Shown here in pieces: positions 9,492 through 19,595 of a stretch of DNA of 64,000 bases (position 1 is its first letter; each line of letters begins with the position of its first letter). Made by a program: the position numbers and the translations under genes. The notes beneath the pieces were generated by a model that was not told the DNA's origin, did no database searches, and saw only the letters and a program-made list of their open reading frames with translations. The stretch covers positions 1 to 64,000 of the forward strand of contig JANJTC010000005.1 in assembly GCA_024711325.1 (NCBI GenBank). Reading direction: 5' to 3'. This DNA comes from Bacteriovoracaceae bacterium. Its GTDB lineage: Bacteria > Bdellovibrionota > Bacteriovoracia > Bacteriovoracales > Bacteriovoracaceae.

Positions 9492-10811
9492 ATGTCATCG
9501 AATGTTTCAAAGCTTGAAGAGCTAAAAAAACGTGTTTTCTTTACTATTCTAATGCTCGGAATTTATCGGGTAGCTACTCAAGTCCCTACACCGGGAGTTG
9601 ATGGAGCTGCCCTTTCTTCATTTTTTGATGGAATGAAGGGCTCACTTTTCAGCGTTTTCAATACTTTCTCAGGTGGCGCCCTAGAAAGATTCTCAGTGCT
9701 TGCGCTGGGAATCATGCCCTACATTACTTCCTCGATCATTTTTAGTCTTCTTTCGTACTCGATCCCTGCATTGGGTGAGCTTCAAAAAGAACCTGATGGT
9801 CATAAAAAGATCTCTCAATACACAAGATATGCAACTGTATTATTGTGTTTCTTCCAAGGTTACGGATTAGCCGTAGGTCTTGAAAACATCAAATCCCCAA
9901 ATGGTTTACCAATTGTGATTGATCCAGGAATGGCCTTCAGGCTTATGACTGTAATCAGTTTAACTGCTGGTACAATGTTTGTAATGTGGCTTGGTGAACA
10001 GATAACTGAAAGAGGTATCGGTAACGGTATTTCTCTCATCATTTTTGCTGGTATTGCTGCAGGAATTCCAAGTGGGGTTCGTGATACCTTTAATTTGTTA
10101 CAAAACGGTGAAATGAGTTTAATCAATTTGATTATTGTTGGCGTGATTATGCTGGCCTCATTCTACTTCATTATATTTGTAGAGAGAGCTTTCAGAAAGG
10201 TCCCTGTACAATATGCTAAGCGTGTTGTGAATAATCGTGTATTTGGAGGTCAATCTTCTCATTTACCGATTAAAGTTAATATTTCCGGTGTTATGCCTCC
10301 AATTTTTGCGAGTGCATTACTTGGATTCCCGACTACGATCTCTCAGTTTGTTCCTCAAGAAAGTCCGCTCAAAGTATATTTTTCTAATATTGAGCAACTA
10401 TTTATGCCAGGGAAGATGCTTTATAACTGCGTTTTCGTAGCACTAATTATTTTCTTTGCTTATTTTTATTCAACTATCCAGTTCAAAACTGGAGATGTTT
10501 CAGAGTCTCTTAAAAAGAACGGTGGGTTCATACCTGGGATTCGTCCTGGAGATCAAACTGCTAGTTTCTTAGATAATGTAGTCAGCCGCCTGACTCTTGT
10601 TGGTGCGATTTACATTGCATTAATTTGTATTATGCCAATGATTCTATTTGATTACGCTAAAGTGCCATTTTACTTCGGTGGAACATCACTTCTAATTCTT
10701 GTGGGTGTAGCAATTGACACCATGGCACAAGCTGAAGGTTTCATGATTTCACAGAGATTGGATACTGCCTATAAAGTTAAAGGGAAGTATTCGGGAGTGA
10801 AGAGATTTTGA
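9492..10811 (+). CDS. secY: Protein translocase subunit SecY
   Basis: The 439-residue integral membrane protein has ten predicted hydrophobic segments and SecY motifs such as ALGIMPYITSSIIF, ERGIGNGISLIIFAGI and GFMISQRLDTAYKVKG. SecY forms the channel of the SecYEG translocon. It is last of the spc section, and adk overlaps its stop codon by four bases. Confidence 0.98.
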   Translation: MSSNVSKLEELKKRVFFTILMLGIYRVATQVPTPGVDGAALSSFFDGMKGSLFSVFNTFSGGALERFSVLALGIMPYITSSIIFSLLSYSIPALGELQKEPDGHKKISQYTRYATVLLCFFQGYGLAVGLENIKSPNGLPIVIDPGMAFRLMTVISLTAGTMFVMWLGEQITERGIGNGISLIIFAGIAAGIPSGVRDTFNLLQNGEMSLINLIIVGVIMLASFYFIIFVERAFRKVPVQYAKRVVNNRVFGGQSSHLPIKVNISGVMPPIFASALLGFPTTISQFVPQESPLKVYFSNIEQLFMPGKMLYNCVFVALIIFFAYFYSTIQFKTGDVSESLKKNGGFIPGIRPGDQTASFLDNVVSRLTLVGAIYIALICIMPMILFDYAKVPFYFGGTSLLILVGVAIDTMAQAEGFMISQRLDTAYKVKGKYSGVKRF

Positions 10812-11443
10812 AGTCGCACCTTATTTTCATAGGAGCACCAGGCTCCGGTAAAGGTACGCAGGCCAGTCGACTCGTTTCGGAGAAAGCTTTTAAGCATATT
10901 TCAACAGGTGATTTACTTCGCTCTGAAATAGCTAAGCAATCTCCTCTTGGGCTTGAAGTTAAAAAAGTCATGGACGAAGGCCAGTTAGTTTCTGATGAAC
11001 TAGTTATTAGGTTACTTCAGGCAAATATTGATCTCGTAGCTTCGCAGTATATTTTTGATGGTTATCCTCGGAATATAGCTCAAGCCGAGACCTTAGATAG
11101 AGAAGTGTTAAAGGGATCGCCTTCATTGGCAGTCTATTTTGATATTGATATAGCCAAGTTGGTCGAAAGACTAACAAATCGCAGGACATGTAAGAACTGT
11201 GGTGCTATATATAATCTCATCTCAAAAAAGCCTAAGGTAATGGGCATATGCGACAAGTGCGGTGGTACCGAGCTCGTACAAAGAGCTGATGACAAGGAAG
11301 AGGTGATTAAAAGTCGCCTCCAAGTGTTCCAAGACACTGTAAATCCAGTCATTAAGTACTATCAAGATCTGGGTCGTTTGGTGAGAGTTGATGCTGAAGG
11401 GTCTGTTGATGAAATCTTTAATTTGATTTCGTCAAAAGTGTGA
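10808..11443 (+). CDS. adk: Adenylate kinase, zinc-lid type
   Basis: The 211-residue protein has the P-loop GAPGSGKGTQ at residues 9-18, the FDGYPRN motif of the family, and a long lid with two Cys-x2-Cys pairs (CKNC and CDKC), predicted to bind zinc. It interconverts ATP plus AMP with two ADP. It starts with TTG at 10808, overlapping the secY stop as TTGA, which implies coupled translation. secY-adk without map is seen in several lineages. Confidence 0.95.
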   Translation: MKSHLIFIGAPGSGKGTQASRLVSEKAFKHISTGDLLRSEIAKQSPLGLEVKKVMDEGQLVSDELVIRLLQANIDLVASQYIFDGYPRNIAQAETLDREVLKGSPSLAVYFDIDIAKLVERLTNRRTCKNCGAIYNLISKKPKVMGICDKCGGTELVQRADDKEEVIKSRLQVFQDTVNPVIKYYQDLGRLVRVDAEGSVDEIFNLISSKV

Positions 11444-11514
11444 CGTTTCAGAATTAAAATTATTGTCTTATAGTTTTTATTTTTATATATAGTCACTTAC
11501 TTTTTAGGAAGGGC

Positions 11515-11739
11515 ATGGCTGAGTCTACTGACACAATAGAAGTGGAAGGAGAAGTTCTCGAACTTTTACCTAACACGAGATTTAGAGTTAAACTTCCCAA
11601 TGGACATGTGGTTTTAGCACATATCAGTGGGAAGATGAGAATGAATTTTATCAAGATCCTACCTGGAGATAAGGTGGTGATTGAGATTAGTAAATATGAC
11701 CTTGATAAAGGTCGAATCATTTTTAGAAGCAAGGGTTAA
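11515..11739 (+). CDS. infA: Translation initiation factor IF-1
   Basis: The 74-residue OB-fold protein has [33 protein letters not shown] and LPGDKV, the IF-1 signature. IF-1 blocks the A site during initiation. A 71-base AT-rich gap separates it from adk and could hold a promoter. ATG follows AGGAAGGGC. Confidence 0.96.
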   Translation: MAESTDTIEVEGEVLELLPNTRFRVKLPNGHVVLAHISGKMRMNFIKILPGDKVVIEISKYDLDKGRIIFRSKG

Positions 11740-11744
11740 AAATT

Positions 11745-11861
11745 ATGAAAGTTAGATCTTCTGTAAAACCAATTTGTAAAGATTGCAAAGTTGTAAAACG
11801 CCAAGGTGTTTTGCGCGTAATTTGCAAAGTAAATCCAAAGCATAAGCAAAAACAAGGGTAG
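11745..11861 (+). CDS. rpmJ: 50S ribosomal protein L36, zinc form
   Basis: A 38-residue reading frame starts [17 protein letters not shown] and continues through [14 protein letters not shown]. Cys11, Cys14, Cys27 and His33 form the zinc site of the zinc-containing L36. It sits between infA and rpsM as usual. Confidence 0.95.
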   Translation: MKVRSSVKPICKDCKVVKRQGVLRVICKVNPKHKQKQG

Positions 11862-11873
11862 TAGGGGAAAGAT

Positions 11874-12254
11874 ATGGCACGTTTATTAGGTGTAGATTTA
11901 CCAAGAAATAAAAAAATGAGCATCGCTCTTAGAGCAATCTATGGTGTGGGTCCTAAAGTTGCAGCTGAGGTTTTAATCGCAGTTGGAATAGATGGAAACA
12001 GAAGCTCTAACGAAATAACTGAAGAAGAAGTACAGCAAATTCGTACTGCTCTTGAGAATTATACAGTAGAGGGTGATCTTCGTCGTGAAGTAGCGCTCAA
12101 TGTCAAGCGTCTTAAGGACCTTGGTTGTTACCGTGGTATTCGTCACCGTAGAGGTCTTCCAGTTCGTGGACAGCGTACGCATACAAATGCACGCACACGT
12201 AAGGGTCCTGCTGTTGCAATTGCAGGTAAGAAATCTATTAAGGCAATGAAATAA
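11874..12254 (+). CDS. rpsM: 30S ribosomal protein S13
   Basis: The 126-residue protein begins [15 protein letters not shown], with [13 protein letters not shown] and the C-terminal [19 protein letters not shown], hallmark S13 segments. S13 contacts P-site tRNA and forms intersubunit bridges. Start ATG follows AGTAGGGGAAAG. Confidence 0.97.
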   Translation: MARLLGVDLPRNKKMSIALRAIYGVGPKVAAEVLIAVGIDGNRSSNEITEEEVQQIRTALENYTVEGDLRREVALNVKRLKDLGCYRGIRHRRGLPVRGQRTHTNARTRKGPAVAIAGKKSIKAMK

Positions 12255-12270
12255 TTTAAGGTAGGAATAT

Positions 12271-12690
12271 ATGGCACAAACTAATGCTCAAGCTGCTCAG
12301 TCAAAATCTGGCGGTAAATCTACGAAGAAAAAAGTTCGTAAGAATTTAAATCACGGCGTATGTCACATCCATGCTTCGTTCAATAATACAATCGTTACAA
12401 TCAGTGATGCTGACGGTAATGCTGTTGTTTGGGCTTCTGCTGGTGGCTTAGGTTTCCGCGGTTCAAAAAAATCTACTCCATTCGCTGCTCAAGTAGCTTC
12501 TCAAGAAGCTGCGAAGAAAGCTGCTGAACATGGACTTAACTCAGTTGATGTTAAGGTTAAAGGTCCAGGCGCTGGTCGTGAAAACGCTATCCGCGCTCTT
12601 CTTGCTGCTGGCCTCAGAATCACTTCTGTTGCTGACATGAGCCCTATGCCACACAATGGCTGTCGCGCTCCAAAGAGAAGAAGAGTTTAA
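12271..12690 (+). CDS. rpsK: 30S ribosomal protein S11
   Basis: The 139-residue protein has [33 protein letters not shown] and the terminal [14 protein letters not shown], all S11 motifs. S11 lies on the 30S platform. The next gene is rpoA; rpsD, which normally lies between, is missing. Confidence 0.97.
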   Translation: MAQTNAQAAQSKSGGKSTKKKVRKNLNHGVCHIHASFNNTIVTISDADGNAVVWASAGGLGFRGSKKSTPFAAQVASQEAAKKAAEHGLNSVDVKVKGPGAGRENAIRALLAAGLRITSVADMSPMPHNGCRAPKRRRV

Positions 12691-12732
12691 GCTACGCGTT
12701 TCCGATTCACTGCTAGCAATTAGGAGTTATTG
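12691..12732 (+). promoter_or_regulatory. rpsK-rpoA gap with motif repeated after rpoA
   Basis: The gap contains ACGCGTTTCC (12694-12703), then TGCTAG (12711-12716), then the ribosome-binding site AGGAG. A similar arrangement recurs in the rpoA-rplQ gap. The resemblance is seen directly; any regulatory role is inferred. Confidence 0.35.
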
Positions 12733-13749
12733 ATGAATTCTTTTATGAGTAAAAATTGGGCTGGGATGATTCGTCCGGCTGCATTAGAAGTAGATACAGA
12801 AGGTCTTAAAACGAACTACGGTAAATTCACAGCTAAGCCACTTGAGCGCGGTTATGGACTTACACTTGGTAACTCTTTAAGAAGAGTTCTTCTTTCTTCA
12901 CTCCAGGGTGCTGGTATTGTTGCTGTTAAAGTTGATGGTGTTGACCATGAATTCGGCACAATCAATAACATCAAGGAAGAAGTTTCAGAAATTATTCTTA
13001 ACTTGAAAGAAATTCGTTTCAAAATCACTGATAAAGAAGAAGTTACTCTTGTTCTTGAGAAGAATTCTGAAGGAGCTGTAAAAGCTTCTGATATTCAGGA
13101 AAACAATCACGTTCAAGTTTTAAACCCTGATCATACAATCTGTAACGTTTCTTCAGGCGGATCAATCCGTATGGAGCTTAAGATTGCTCGTGGTAAAGGC
13201 TATGTAACTGCACTTGATAATAAAGATGCTTTTGATCTACCAATTGGTTGGATCTATATTGATACACTTTTCTCACCAGTTCACCGTGTGAATTACACTG
13301 TAACTAACAGTCGTGTTGGTAAGAGAACTGATTTTGATAAATTGACTCTTGAGGTTTGGACAAACGCTGGTATTGATCCGGTTGATGCTGTGGCTATCTC
13401 GGCAAAAATCCTTCGTGATCAGCTTTCTGTTTTCCTTAACTTTGAAGATAAAGACGCTCCTGCTGAAGTTAAGCCAACTGCGGCTGCTACTTCTGGTGGC
13501 GTTGCTAACGAAGCTCTTCTTAAGCCAGTTTCTGAGCTTGAGTTGTCTGTTCGTTCAGCTAACTGTTTACAGAATGCTAACATTAAATATATTTACGAAC
13601 TCGTTTCTAAAACAGAAGGCGAAATGCTCAGAACTAAGAACTTTGGCCGTAAATCTCTTAACGAAATTAAAGAGATTCTTACGTCAATGGGACTTGGTCT
13701 TGGTATGAAAGTCGACAACATAATGAAGCAAGTTCAGCACGCTGAATAG
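12733..13749 (+). CDS. rpoA: DNA-directed RNA polymerase alpha subunit
   Basis: The 338-residue protein has the N-terminal assembly domain, with [20 protein letters not shown] and [18 protein letters not shown]-like segments to about residue 235. A Pro/Ala-rich linker follows, then the C-terminal domain with [17 protein letters not shown] and [15 protein letters not shown]. The ATG at 12733 is chosen for the AGGAG six bases upstream; the TTG three bases earlier is unlikely. It forms the platform on which beta and beta-prime assemble and binds UP elements and activators. Confidence 0.97.
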   Translation: MNSFMSKNWAGMIRPAALEVDTEGLKTNYGKFTAKPLERGYGLTLGNSLRRVLLSSLQGAGIVAVKVDGVDHEFGTINNIKEEVSEIILNLKEIRFKITDKEEVTLVLEKNSEGAVKASDIQENNHVQVLNPDHTICNVSSGGSIRMELKIARGKGYVTALDNKDAFDLPIGWIYIDTLFSPVHRVNYTVTNSRVGKRTDFDKLTLEVWTNAGIDPVDAVAISAKILRDQLSVFLNFEDKDAPAEVKPTAAATSGGVANEALLKPVSELELSVRSANCLQNANIKYIYELVSKTEGEMLRTKNFGRKSLNEIKEILTSMGLGLGMKVDNIMKQVQHAE

Positions 13750-13788
13750 AAAACGCATGCGTTTTCCAAGTGCTAGTCAGGAGAATTT
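13750..13788 (+). promoter_or_regulatory. rpoA-rplQ gap with 16-bp perfect palindrome
   Basis: AAAACGCATGCGTTTT at 13750-13765 is a perfect palindrome directly after the rpoA stop. GCGTTTTCC (13759-13767), TGCTAG (13771-13776) and AGGAG repeat the pattern of the gap before rpoA. It could be a protein-binding site or an mRNA element. Confidence 0.4.
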
Positions 13789-14145
13789 ATGAGACATGGT
13801 AACCACAAATACAAATTAGGCGTTAAGCCTCAACACAGAAAAGCTCTGGTTCAGAATCTTTGCATTGAGCTAATCACTCATGGAAAAATCAGAACAACTG
13901 AAATCAAAGCTAAAGCTATTAAGCCTTTCGTTGAAAAGCTTGTGACTCTTGCTAAGAATGATACGATTGCTAATCGTCGTCTTGCATTCACAAGACTTAA
14001 CAACAAAGATGCTGTAAAAGCTCTTTTCGAAAACGTTGCTCCAAAATTCAAGCAACGTCCAGGCGGATATACTCGTCTGTTGAAACTTTCTGAAGGTCGT
14101 CTTGGTGATGGCGCTAAAGAAGCTTTCATTGCTTTCGTTGAGTAA
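13789..14145 (+). CDS. rplQ: 50S ribosomal protein L17
   Basis: The 118-residue protein starts MRHGNHKYKLGVKPQHRKAL, has IRTTEIKAKAIKPFVEKLVTLAK, and ends with the bacterial L17 tail. It is the last gene of the ribosomal block and is followed by a strong terminator. Confidence 0.97.
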   Translation: MRHGNHKYKLGVKPQHRKALVQNLCIELITHGKIRTTEIKAKAIKPFVEKLVTLAKNDTIANRRLAFTRLNNKDAVKALFENVAPKFKQRPGGYTRLLKLSEGRLGDGAKEAFIAFVE

Positions 14146-14167
14146 TTTAAAAGAAAACTCGCTATTC

Positions 14168-14207
14168 AAAACCTTCCCAGTATCTGCTGGGAAGGTTTTT
14201 TAGTTTT
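14168..14207 (+). terminator. Strong intrinsic terminator of the ribosomal block
   Basis: AAACCTTCCCAG (from 14168) pairs with CTGGGAAGGTTT (14187-14198) around a six-base loop, followed by a T-rich tail. It ends only a few bases before the next start codon at 14212. Confidence 0.9.
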
Positions 14208-14211
14208 AAGT

Positions 14212-14781
14212 ATGCTAAATCGTATCCTCATAATCCTCATTATTATTGCAGCGACAGTTGCCTACTCAATCTATCAAAAAAAATCATTGGAAACACAGCT
14301 AGTCTCAACTCCAACTGCAGTGTTAGCGAAGCTTCCACAGGGTATCTTTCAGACATTGGATGGCGAACCGTTTAATGTGCATGACTTTTATGAGAAAGAG
14401 CAAGTGGGGCTTCTGGTTGTTCATTATTGGGGAACTTGGTGTGGCCCATGTGAAGCTGAGCTCCCGGAGCTGCTTGCCTTTATAAAACGATTTGAGGGGC
14501 GTCCAGAAGTTAAATTTCTTTTAGTTGCAGTTAACGATGAAGTAGTGAAAGTTAAAAAGCACTTGAAGTCCCTGGGAATTCCAAAAGCTTCTATTACTTG
14601 GTTGCTGGATAATGCCAACATCCATCGGGACACCTATGGGACGACCCGGGTGCCTGAAACCTATGTGTTTTCGTCGGATAAAACCAATCTTCGTAAGTAT
14701 GTGGGCCCCCAAGAGTGGAATAAGACCATGTTTTTCCAAACTTTTGACGAGTTTCTTCAGATCTCTTCCCGTAAATTGTAA
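14212..14781 (+). CDS. TlpA/ResA-like membrane-anchored thioredoxin
   Basis: The 189-residue protein has an uncleaved-type hydrophobic anchor at residues 4-20 and a thioredoxin fold with the redox motif WCGPC at residues 76-80. The cis-Pro region RVPETYVF follows later. Such proteins reduce or isomerise disulfides outside the inner membrane, often for cytochrome c maturation. The exact partner is unknown, as no ccm genes lie nearby. Its ATG stands five bases after a strong terminator and has only a weak purine stretch upstream, so how it is expressed is unclear. Confidence 0.8.
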   Translation: MLNRILIILIIIAATVAYSIYQKKSLETQLVSTPTAVLAKLPQGIFQTLDGEPFNVHDFYEKEQVGLLVVHYWGTWCGPCEAELPELLAFIKRFEGRPEVKFLLVAVNDEVVKVKKHLKSLGIPKASITWLLDNANIHRDTYGTTRVPETYVFSSDKTNLRKYVGPQEWNKTMFFQTFDEFLQISSRKL

Positions 14782-14810
14782 ATAAAATCCTCAATCCATC
14801 ATTTCGCCTG

Positions 14811-14837
14811 TCAAGAAAACTGACAAACTGCCGATAA
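14811..14837 (+). promoter_or_regulatory. Sigma-28 (FliA)-type promoter
   Basis: TCAAGAAA (14811-14818), an 11-base spacer and GCCGATAA (14830-14837) match the flagellar sigma-28 consensus, with an exact -10 element and exact spacing. It lies about 60 bases before the start codon of the downstream sigma-54 activator. The match is seen; use by sigma-28 is inferred. Confidence 0.65.
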
Positions 14838-14896
14838 GTTAGACGATCACAAAAAGAATGTTCATGGAATGGACATTTGCTACAGGAGATACGTCT

Positions 14897-16498
14897 ATGA
14901 TTGATTGGAAAGCGATTAAAGATCTACATACAACAATGAGCTTGGAAAAGATCATCGGCAATTGGTATGGGCTAGATATCATTTATGCAGATACGCAGGG
15001 GCGTGTGCAATTAATTCAAGACCCTAACTATTCATTCAAGTCACCTCTGTTAAAACTGCAAATGGCACATTCATTTGGTCATGACTGGCTGGAAGTGGAT
15101 GTTGAAAAAGTATTCGAATTTTATAATTCATCTCATGAAATGAGTTTTGAGTTTAATGCTTTCTTCCCTGGGACTTATGGTTATTCCCATAAGGTAGAAG
15201 TGGATGGAGAGTTTTGTGGAGTGGTGATCGCTTATCCTTATTTCAAAGACACTTCAACTTCAGAAGAGTTGGCAAACGTTGTTCATAAGATGGTTGAATG
15301 TGGCATTGATGCAGAAGATGCTAAGACCGCGGTTTCAAAAGTTAAAAAATTCTCGGGCCGTTTTTACACTGAGATGAAAGAGCTGGTTGCAATTGTGGCC
15401 GACGAGGTTGAAACTTTTCACTCCGAAATCAGTAAGCGTGAAGCTCGGATCATGGATCTGAATTCAGAGCTGGGAAATAAATACCGTTATCACAACATTA
15501 TCGGTAAATCGAAGAAGATGCAGCAAGTTTACCATTTGCTCTCTAAGGTTGCGAACTCTGAATCAACCATCATGATTCAAGGTGAAAACGGTACTGGTAA
15601 AGAAATGGTCGCTAAGGCGATTCATTATAATTCTCCTCGAAAAGATGCGGTTTTCTCGGCAGTCAACTGTTCGGCCTTCAACGACAATCTTCTTGATTCG
15701 GAACTATTTGGTCACGTGAAAGGTGCTTTTACAGGTGCCATTAAAGATAAGAAAGGTGTGTTTGAAGTGGCCAATGGCGGAACACTCTTTTTGGATGAGA
15801 TCGGGGATACTTCTCCTTCGATGCAGGTAAAACTGCTACGTATTCTGCAAGAAGGCACTTATATGCCAGTGGGTGCGACTACGCCTAAGAAAGTAAGTGT
15901 GCGCGTGATTGCGGCCACCAATAAAAATCTCAAAGAGATGATTGCTAAAGGTGAGTTCCGGGAAGATCTCTATTATAGAATTAACGTTATTAACGTGGCC
16001 TTGCCGGCACTTCGTGAGCGTCCGGAAGATATTCCGGTTTTGATGGATTTTTTCCTGCAAAAGCGTTGTGAAGAAGCTGGTTTGCCGCTTAAGACCTTTT
16101 CTAAAAAATGTTTGGAGAAAATGCTGGATCACACCTGGCCTGGTAACGTGCGCGAGCTTCAAAACGAAGTAGAACGTTTAGTGGTCATTGCCGGTGATGA
16201 TAAAACCATCACTCCTGATATGCTTTCGGCCAGAATTTTAGAGAGTGGAGAGTCGAATAGTGGGCATCAGCGCTCACACTCAAGTGGCGGTGTCTTAAAA
16301 GGCATTAACACCAATGGGTCTTTAAAAGATGCTTTGGAGGAACTGGAGATTATGATGATCCGTGAGGGTCTGAAGCGTTGTGCTTTTAATAAGTCAAAAC
16401 TCGCTAAGGAATTAGGCATTTCTCGAGCAGGGCTGATTATGAAAGTGGAAAAATATGGATTAGATAAACGTGCGCTTAAAAGAGCGGCGGGTGAATAG
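14897..16498 (+). CDS. Sigma-54-dependent transcriptional activator
   Basis: The 533-residue protein has an N-terminal region of about 190 residues that I do not recognise (a plausible sensory domain), and a short helical linker. The AAA+ domain has Walker A GENGTGKE near residue 229, the sigma-54 contact loop GAFTGA near 276 and Walker B LFLDEIGD near 296. A Fis-type helix-turn-helix follows near 495-525. There is no receiver domain, so the signal is probably a ligand or protein. ATG 14897 is chosen for CAGGAG 8 bases upstream; an in-frame ATG at 14858 lacks one. A sigma-28-type promoter lies upstream and a terminator follows. Confidence 0.9.
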   Translation: MIDWKAIKDLHTTMSLEKIIGNWYGLDIIYADTQGRVQLIQDPNYSFKSPLLKLQMAHSFGHDWLEVDVEKVFEFYNSSHEMSFEFNAFFPGTYGYSHKVEVDGEFCGVVIAYPYFKDTSTSEELANVVHKMVECGIDAEDAKTAVSKVKKFSGRFYTEMKELVAIVADEVETFHSEISKREARIMDLNSELGNKYRYHNIIGKSKKMQQVYHLLSKVANSESTIMIQGENGTGKEMVAKAIHYNSPRKDAVFSAVNCSAFNDNLLDSELFGHVKGAFTGAIKDKKGVFEVANGGTLFLDEIGDTSPSMQVKLLRILQEGTYMPVGATTPKKVSVRVIAATNKNLKEMIAKGEFREDLYYRINVINVALPALRERPEDIPVLMDFFLQKRCEEAGLPLKTFSKKCLEKMLDHTWPGNVRELQNEVERLVVIAGDDKTITPDMLSARILESGESNSGHQRSHSSGGVLKGINTNGSLKDALEELEIMMIREGLKRCAFNKSKLAKELGISRAGLIMKVEKYGLDKRALKRAAGE

Positions 16499-16504
16499 AG
16501 AAAG

Positions 16505-16528
16505 AGGCTCCGAAAGGAGCCTTTTTTG
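16505..16528 (+). terminator. Intrinsic terminator after the sigma-54 activator
   Basis: AGGCTCC (16505-16511), tetraloop GAAA and GGAGCCT (16516-16522) are followed by a T run. Confidence 0.9.
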
Positions 16529-16548
16529 TTTACGGAGAGTGTCATTTC

Positions 16549-16577
16549 TTTACCCTGAAAGATAGACAAGGTATAAC
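16549..16577 (+). promoter_or_regulatory. Sigma-70-type promoter for the carboxylase operon
   Basis: TTTACC (16549-16554), a 17-base spacer and TATAAC (16572-16577) resemble -35 and -10 elements. They lie 26 bases before the carboxylase start, right after the preceding terminator. Confidence 0.5.
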
Positions 16578-16602
16578 TTCTGAATCTATTTCAGGAGGGT
16601 CT

Positions 16603-18162
16603 ATGCTGACCAATGATCAACGACGTGATCAACTCGCTACTCTCAGCAAGCAAGCTGAACTCGGTGGCGGCGTTGAAAGAATCAATAAACAACATGAGCA
16701 GGGTAAATACACTGCTCGCGAAAGAATCAATAAACTTCTAGATCCCGAAAGCTTCATTGAATTTGATAAATTCGTGGTTCATCGCTGCGAATCTTTTGGG
16801 ATGGAAAAAACTAAATATCTAGGCGATGGCGTGGTGACCGGAATTGGTAGAATCAATGGTCAGCAGGTTGCTATCTTCTCTCAGGACTTTACCTGTTGGG
16901 GTGGAGCGCTGGGGATGGCCTACGCTAAGAAAATTTGTAAGGTCATGGACTTTGCCTTGGAAAATAAAATCCCGGTCATTGGAATCAATGATTCTGGTGG
17001 GGCTCGTATACAGGAAGGTGTTGAGTCCCTGGCGGGTTATGCTGAGATTTTCTACCGAAACGTTCAGGCCTCAGGAGTTATTCCTCAGATTTCACTTATC
17101 ATGGGACCTTGTGCAGGCGGAGCGGTTTATTCTCCGGCCATGACCGATTTCATTTTCATGGTTGATAAAACCTCTTACATGTTCGTGACGGGCCCTGATG
17201 TTATTAAAACGGTGACTCATGAAGAAGTGACCAAAGACGCTTTGGGTGGAGCTCATACTCACAACGAAAAGTCGGGTGTGGCCCACTTTCTGACTGACGA
17301 TGAAGATGATTGTCTGGAGCGGGTAAGAGAACTTCTTTCCTTTATCCCTGCCTGCAATAAGGCCAAGCATACTTTAAAACTCACAACTGACTCTGTGGTA
17401 AGACAAAACAACAAACTTAAAAACTTTGTTCCGGATAATTCAAAAAAACCATATGACATGCATGAGTTGATCCTCGAAGTTATTGATGATCAGCAGTTTT
17501 TAGAAGTGCATGCGGGCTTTGCTAAAAATATCATCACGGGTTTTGCTTCCGTAGGTGGAATTAAAGTTGGGATCGTAGGTAATCAGCCAAACTTTTTGGC
17601 CGGTTGTCTGGATATTGATTCATCTGTTAAGGCGGCAAGATTTGTGCGCTTCTGTGATGCTTTTAATATTCCAATTATCACCTTAGTGGATGTTCCAGGA
17701 TTTTTACCGGGTACGGTTCAGGAGTATGGTGGGATTATCCGCCACGGGGCCAAACTTCTTTACGCTTATTCAGAGGCGACCGTTCCCCTGATTACTTTGA
17801 TTACCAGAAAAGCTTACGGTGGTGCTTATGACGTTATGGCGTCTAAACACATCCGTGCTGACATTAACCTGGCTTATCCAACTGCAGAGATTGCAGTGAT
17901 GGGGGCCGAAGGTGCCGTGAATATTATTTTCCGAAATGATTTGAACGGATTAAAAGGCGAAGATTTCAACAAGAAGAAAGCAAGTCTTGTGGAAAACTAC
18001 GAAAATAACTTTGCTAACCCTTACCGGGCAGCTGAACTGGGTTATGTGGATGAAATCATCAATCCGGAAATTACCAGACAGCGCTTGTATCAATATCTGA
18101 AGGCCCTTGAGCATAAACAAGTCGCAAGACCAGATCGTAAACACGGGAACATTCCACTATGA
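16603..18162 (+). CDS. Acyl-CoA carboxylase, carboxyltransferase (beta) subunit
   Basis: The 519-residue protein belongs to the propionyl-CoA/acetyl-CoA carboxyltransferase family. It has [19 protein letters not shown] and [17 protein letters not shown] in the N-terminal crotonase half, and [21 protein letters not shown] and [15 protein letters not shown] in the C-terminal half. It transfers carboxyl from carboxybiotin to an acyl-CoA. Substrate length cannot be read from sequence alone; PccB is the closest resemblance. It heads a three-gene operon with the biotin carboxylase and carrier, and AGGAGGG precedes the start. Confidence 0.9.
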   Translation: MLTNDQRRDQLATLSKQAELGGGVERINKQHEQGKYTARERINKLLDPESFIEFDKFVVHRCESFGMEKTKYLGDGVVTGIGRINGQQVAIFSQDFTCWGGALGMAYAKKICKVMDFALENKIPVIGINDSGGARIQEGVESLAGYAEIFYRNVQASGVIPQISLIMGPCAGGAVYSPAMTDFIFMVDKTSYMFVTGPDVIKTVTHEEVTKDALGGAHTHNEKSGVAHFLTDDEDDCLERVRELLSFIPACNKAKHTLKLTTDSVVRQNNKLKNFVPDNSKKPYDMHELILEVIDDQQFLEVHAGFAKNIITGFASVGGIKVGIVGNQPNFLAGCLDIDSSVKAARFVRFCDAFNIPIITLVDVPGFLPGTVQEYGGIIRHGAKLLYAYSEATVPLITLITRKAYGGAYDVMASKHIRADINLAYPTAEIAVMGAEGAVNIIFRNDLNGLKGEDFNKKKASLVENYENNFANPYRAAELGYVDEIINPEITRQRLYQYLKALEHKQVARPDRKHGNIPL

Positions 18163-19595
18163 AAGGTAAACGCGTTTTAATCATTAATCGTGGTGAGATC
18201 GCCATTCGTGTCGCCAAGGCCCTAAATGAGCTTGGCCTGGTTTCAGTGGGAGTGTGGACTGATAATGAAACAGAACCACCTCATCTGGAATTCTGCCAGG
18301 AATGGGTGCATCTTGCTGGAAATAACAACAAAGAAACTTATCTCGATATACCGAAGATCATGAAGCTCATTGATGATTATAAAATTGATGGGGTTCATCC
18401 GGGTTACGGATTTTTGTCTGAGAACCGGGAATTCTCAGAAGCTCTGGCGAAGAAAGGGATCGTTTTCATCGGTCCCAATCCAACTGCCGTTTATAAAATG
18501 GGAGCGAAGGATATTTCAAAACAGATCGCGAAAGAGGCGGGAGTTCCAGTTGTGCCTGGATCCACTGGAGAAGTTGAGACCGTCGAAGAAGCGATGAAGA
18601 TTGCCACTGAGATTGGTTACCCGATTCTTCTTAAGGCCGTAGCTGGTGGTGGTGGTAAGGGCATGCGTCCTTGTTACAATGAGAATGATGTGAAAGAGAA
18701 TTTCTCTGCGGTGCAAAGAGAAGCTCTTTCAAGCTTTGGTTACGCAGCTCTTTTAGTTGAAAAATATGTTTTAAATCCTCATCACATTGAGGTGCAGATC
18801 CTTGCCGATAAAAAAGGCAATGTGTATCACGTGTTTGAGCGTGAATGCTCGGTTCAACGTCGTCACCAGAAAATTATTGAAGAAGCTCCATCTCCATTCA
18901 TTGGGGATGATGAGGCCCTTCGAAAGTCAATTTGCGAGACCGCCGTTAAGTGTGCCAAGGCCGTGAACTATGATTCCGCCGGAACGGTTGAATTCATCAT
19001 GGGGGAAGATAAGAAATTTTACTTTCTTGAAATGAACACCCGTATTCAGGTTGAACATCCCATCACAGAAGAAATCACCGGAGTTGATCTGGTGGCCAAC
19101 ATGATTAAAGTCGCCTTTGATGAGCCACTGGATTTTAAATCTCAAAGTGATATTAAAATCCAGGGTCACGCTATTGAACTTCGTATCTGTGCGGAAGACC
19201 CAGTTACCATGCTGCCGGCCCCAGGGAAAATTGTGGGCTTTGAAACCACTTTCCCTCAAGGCATCCGTTTTGATCACTGTATCTTTCCTAAGTTCACCAT
19301 CACCCCGGATTTTGATCCGATGATTGGAAAACTTATCGCTAAGGGTTTTAACCGTGAAGTTGCCCTTCGTAAGGTACAGAATGCTCTGGACGGTCTGGTG
19401 ATTGACGGAATTAAAACCAACATTGCTCTTCACCGGGTGATTTTAAATGAAGAAAATTTCCGCAAGGGCAAGTACTCAACCAACTACATTGGAACAGTGA
19501 AGCCCCAAGAACAAGTGGCGCCTAAAGAGGATATCGAGGCCTTCATGCTAAAGATTGCCGCCATTGAGCTCAATCAAATGGGAGGTAAGGCGTGA
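18159..19595 (+). CDS. Acyl-CoA carboxylase, biotin carboxylase subunit
   Basis: The 478-residue protein has NRGEIAIRV at the start, [13 protein letters not shown], the ATP-grasp glycine-rich loop [12 protein letters not shown] and the active-site region [14 protein letters not shown], all biotin carboxylase signatures. It carboxylates biotin with ATP and bicarbonate. Its ATG overlaps the stop of the beta subunit (ATGA), so the two are probably translated in a fixed ratio. The protein is stand-alone, not fused to the carrier domain. Confidence 0.93.
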   Translation: MKGKRVLIINRGEIAIRVAKALNELGLVSVGVWTDNETEPPHLEFCQEWVHLAGNNNKETYLDIPKIMKLIDDYKIDGVHPGYGFLSENREFSEALAKKGIVFIGPNPTAVYKMGAKDISKQIAKEAGVPVVPGSTGEVETVEEAMKIATEIGYPILLKAVAGGGGKGMRPCYNENDVKENFSAVQREALSSFGYAALLVEKYVLNPHHIEVQILADKKGNVYHVFERECSVQRRHQKIIEEAPSPFIGDDEALRKSICETAVKCAKAVNYDSAGTVEFIMGEDKKFYFLEMNTRIQVEHPITEEITGVDLVANMIKVAFDEPLDFKSQSDIKIQGHAIELRICAEDPVTMLPAPGKIVGFETTFPQGIRFDHCIFPKFTITPDFDPMIGKLIAKGFNREVALRKVQNALDGLVIDGIKTNIALHRVILNEENFRKGKYSTNYIGTVKPQEQVAPKEDIEAFMLKIAAIELNQMGGKA

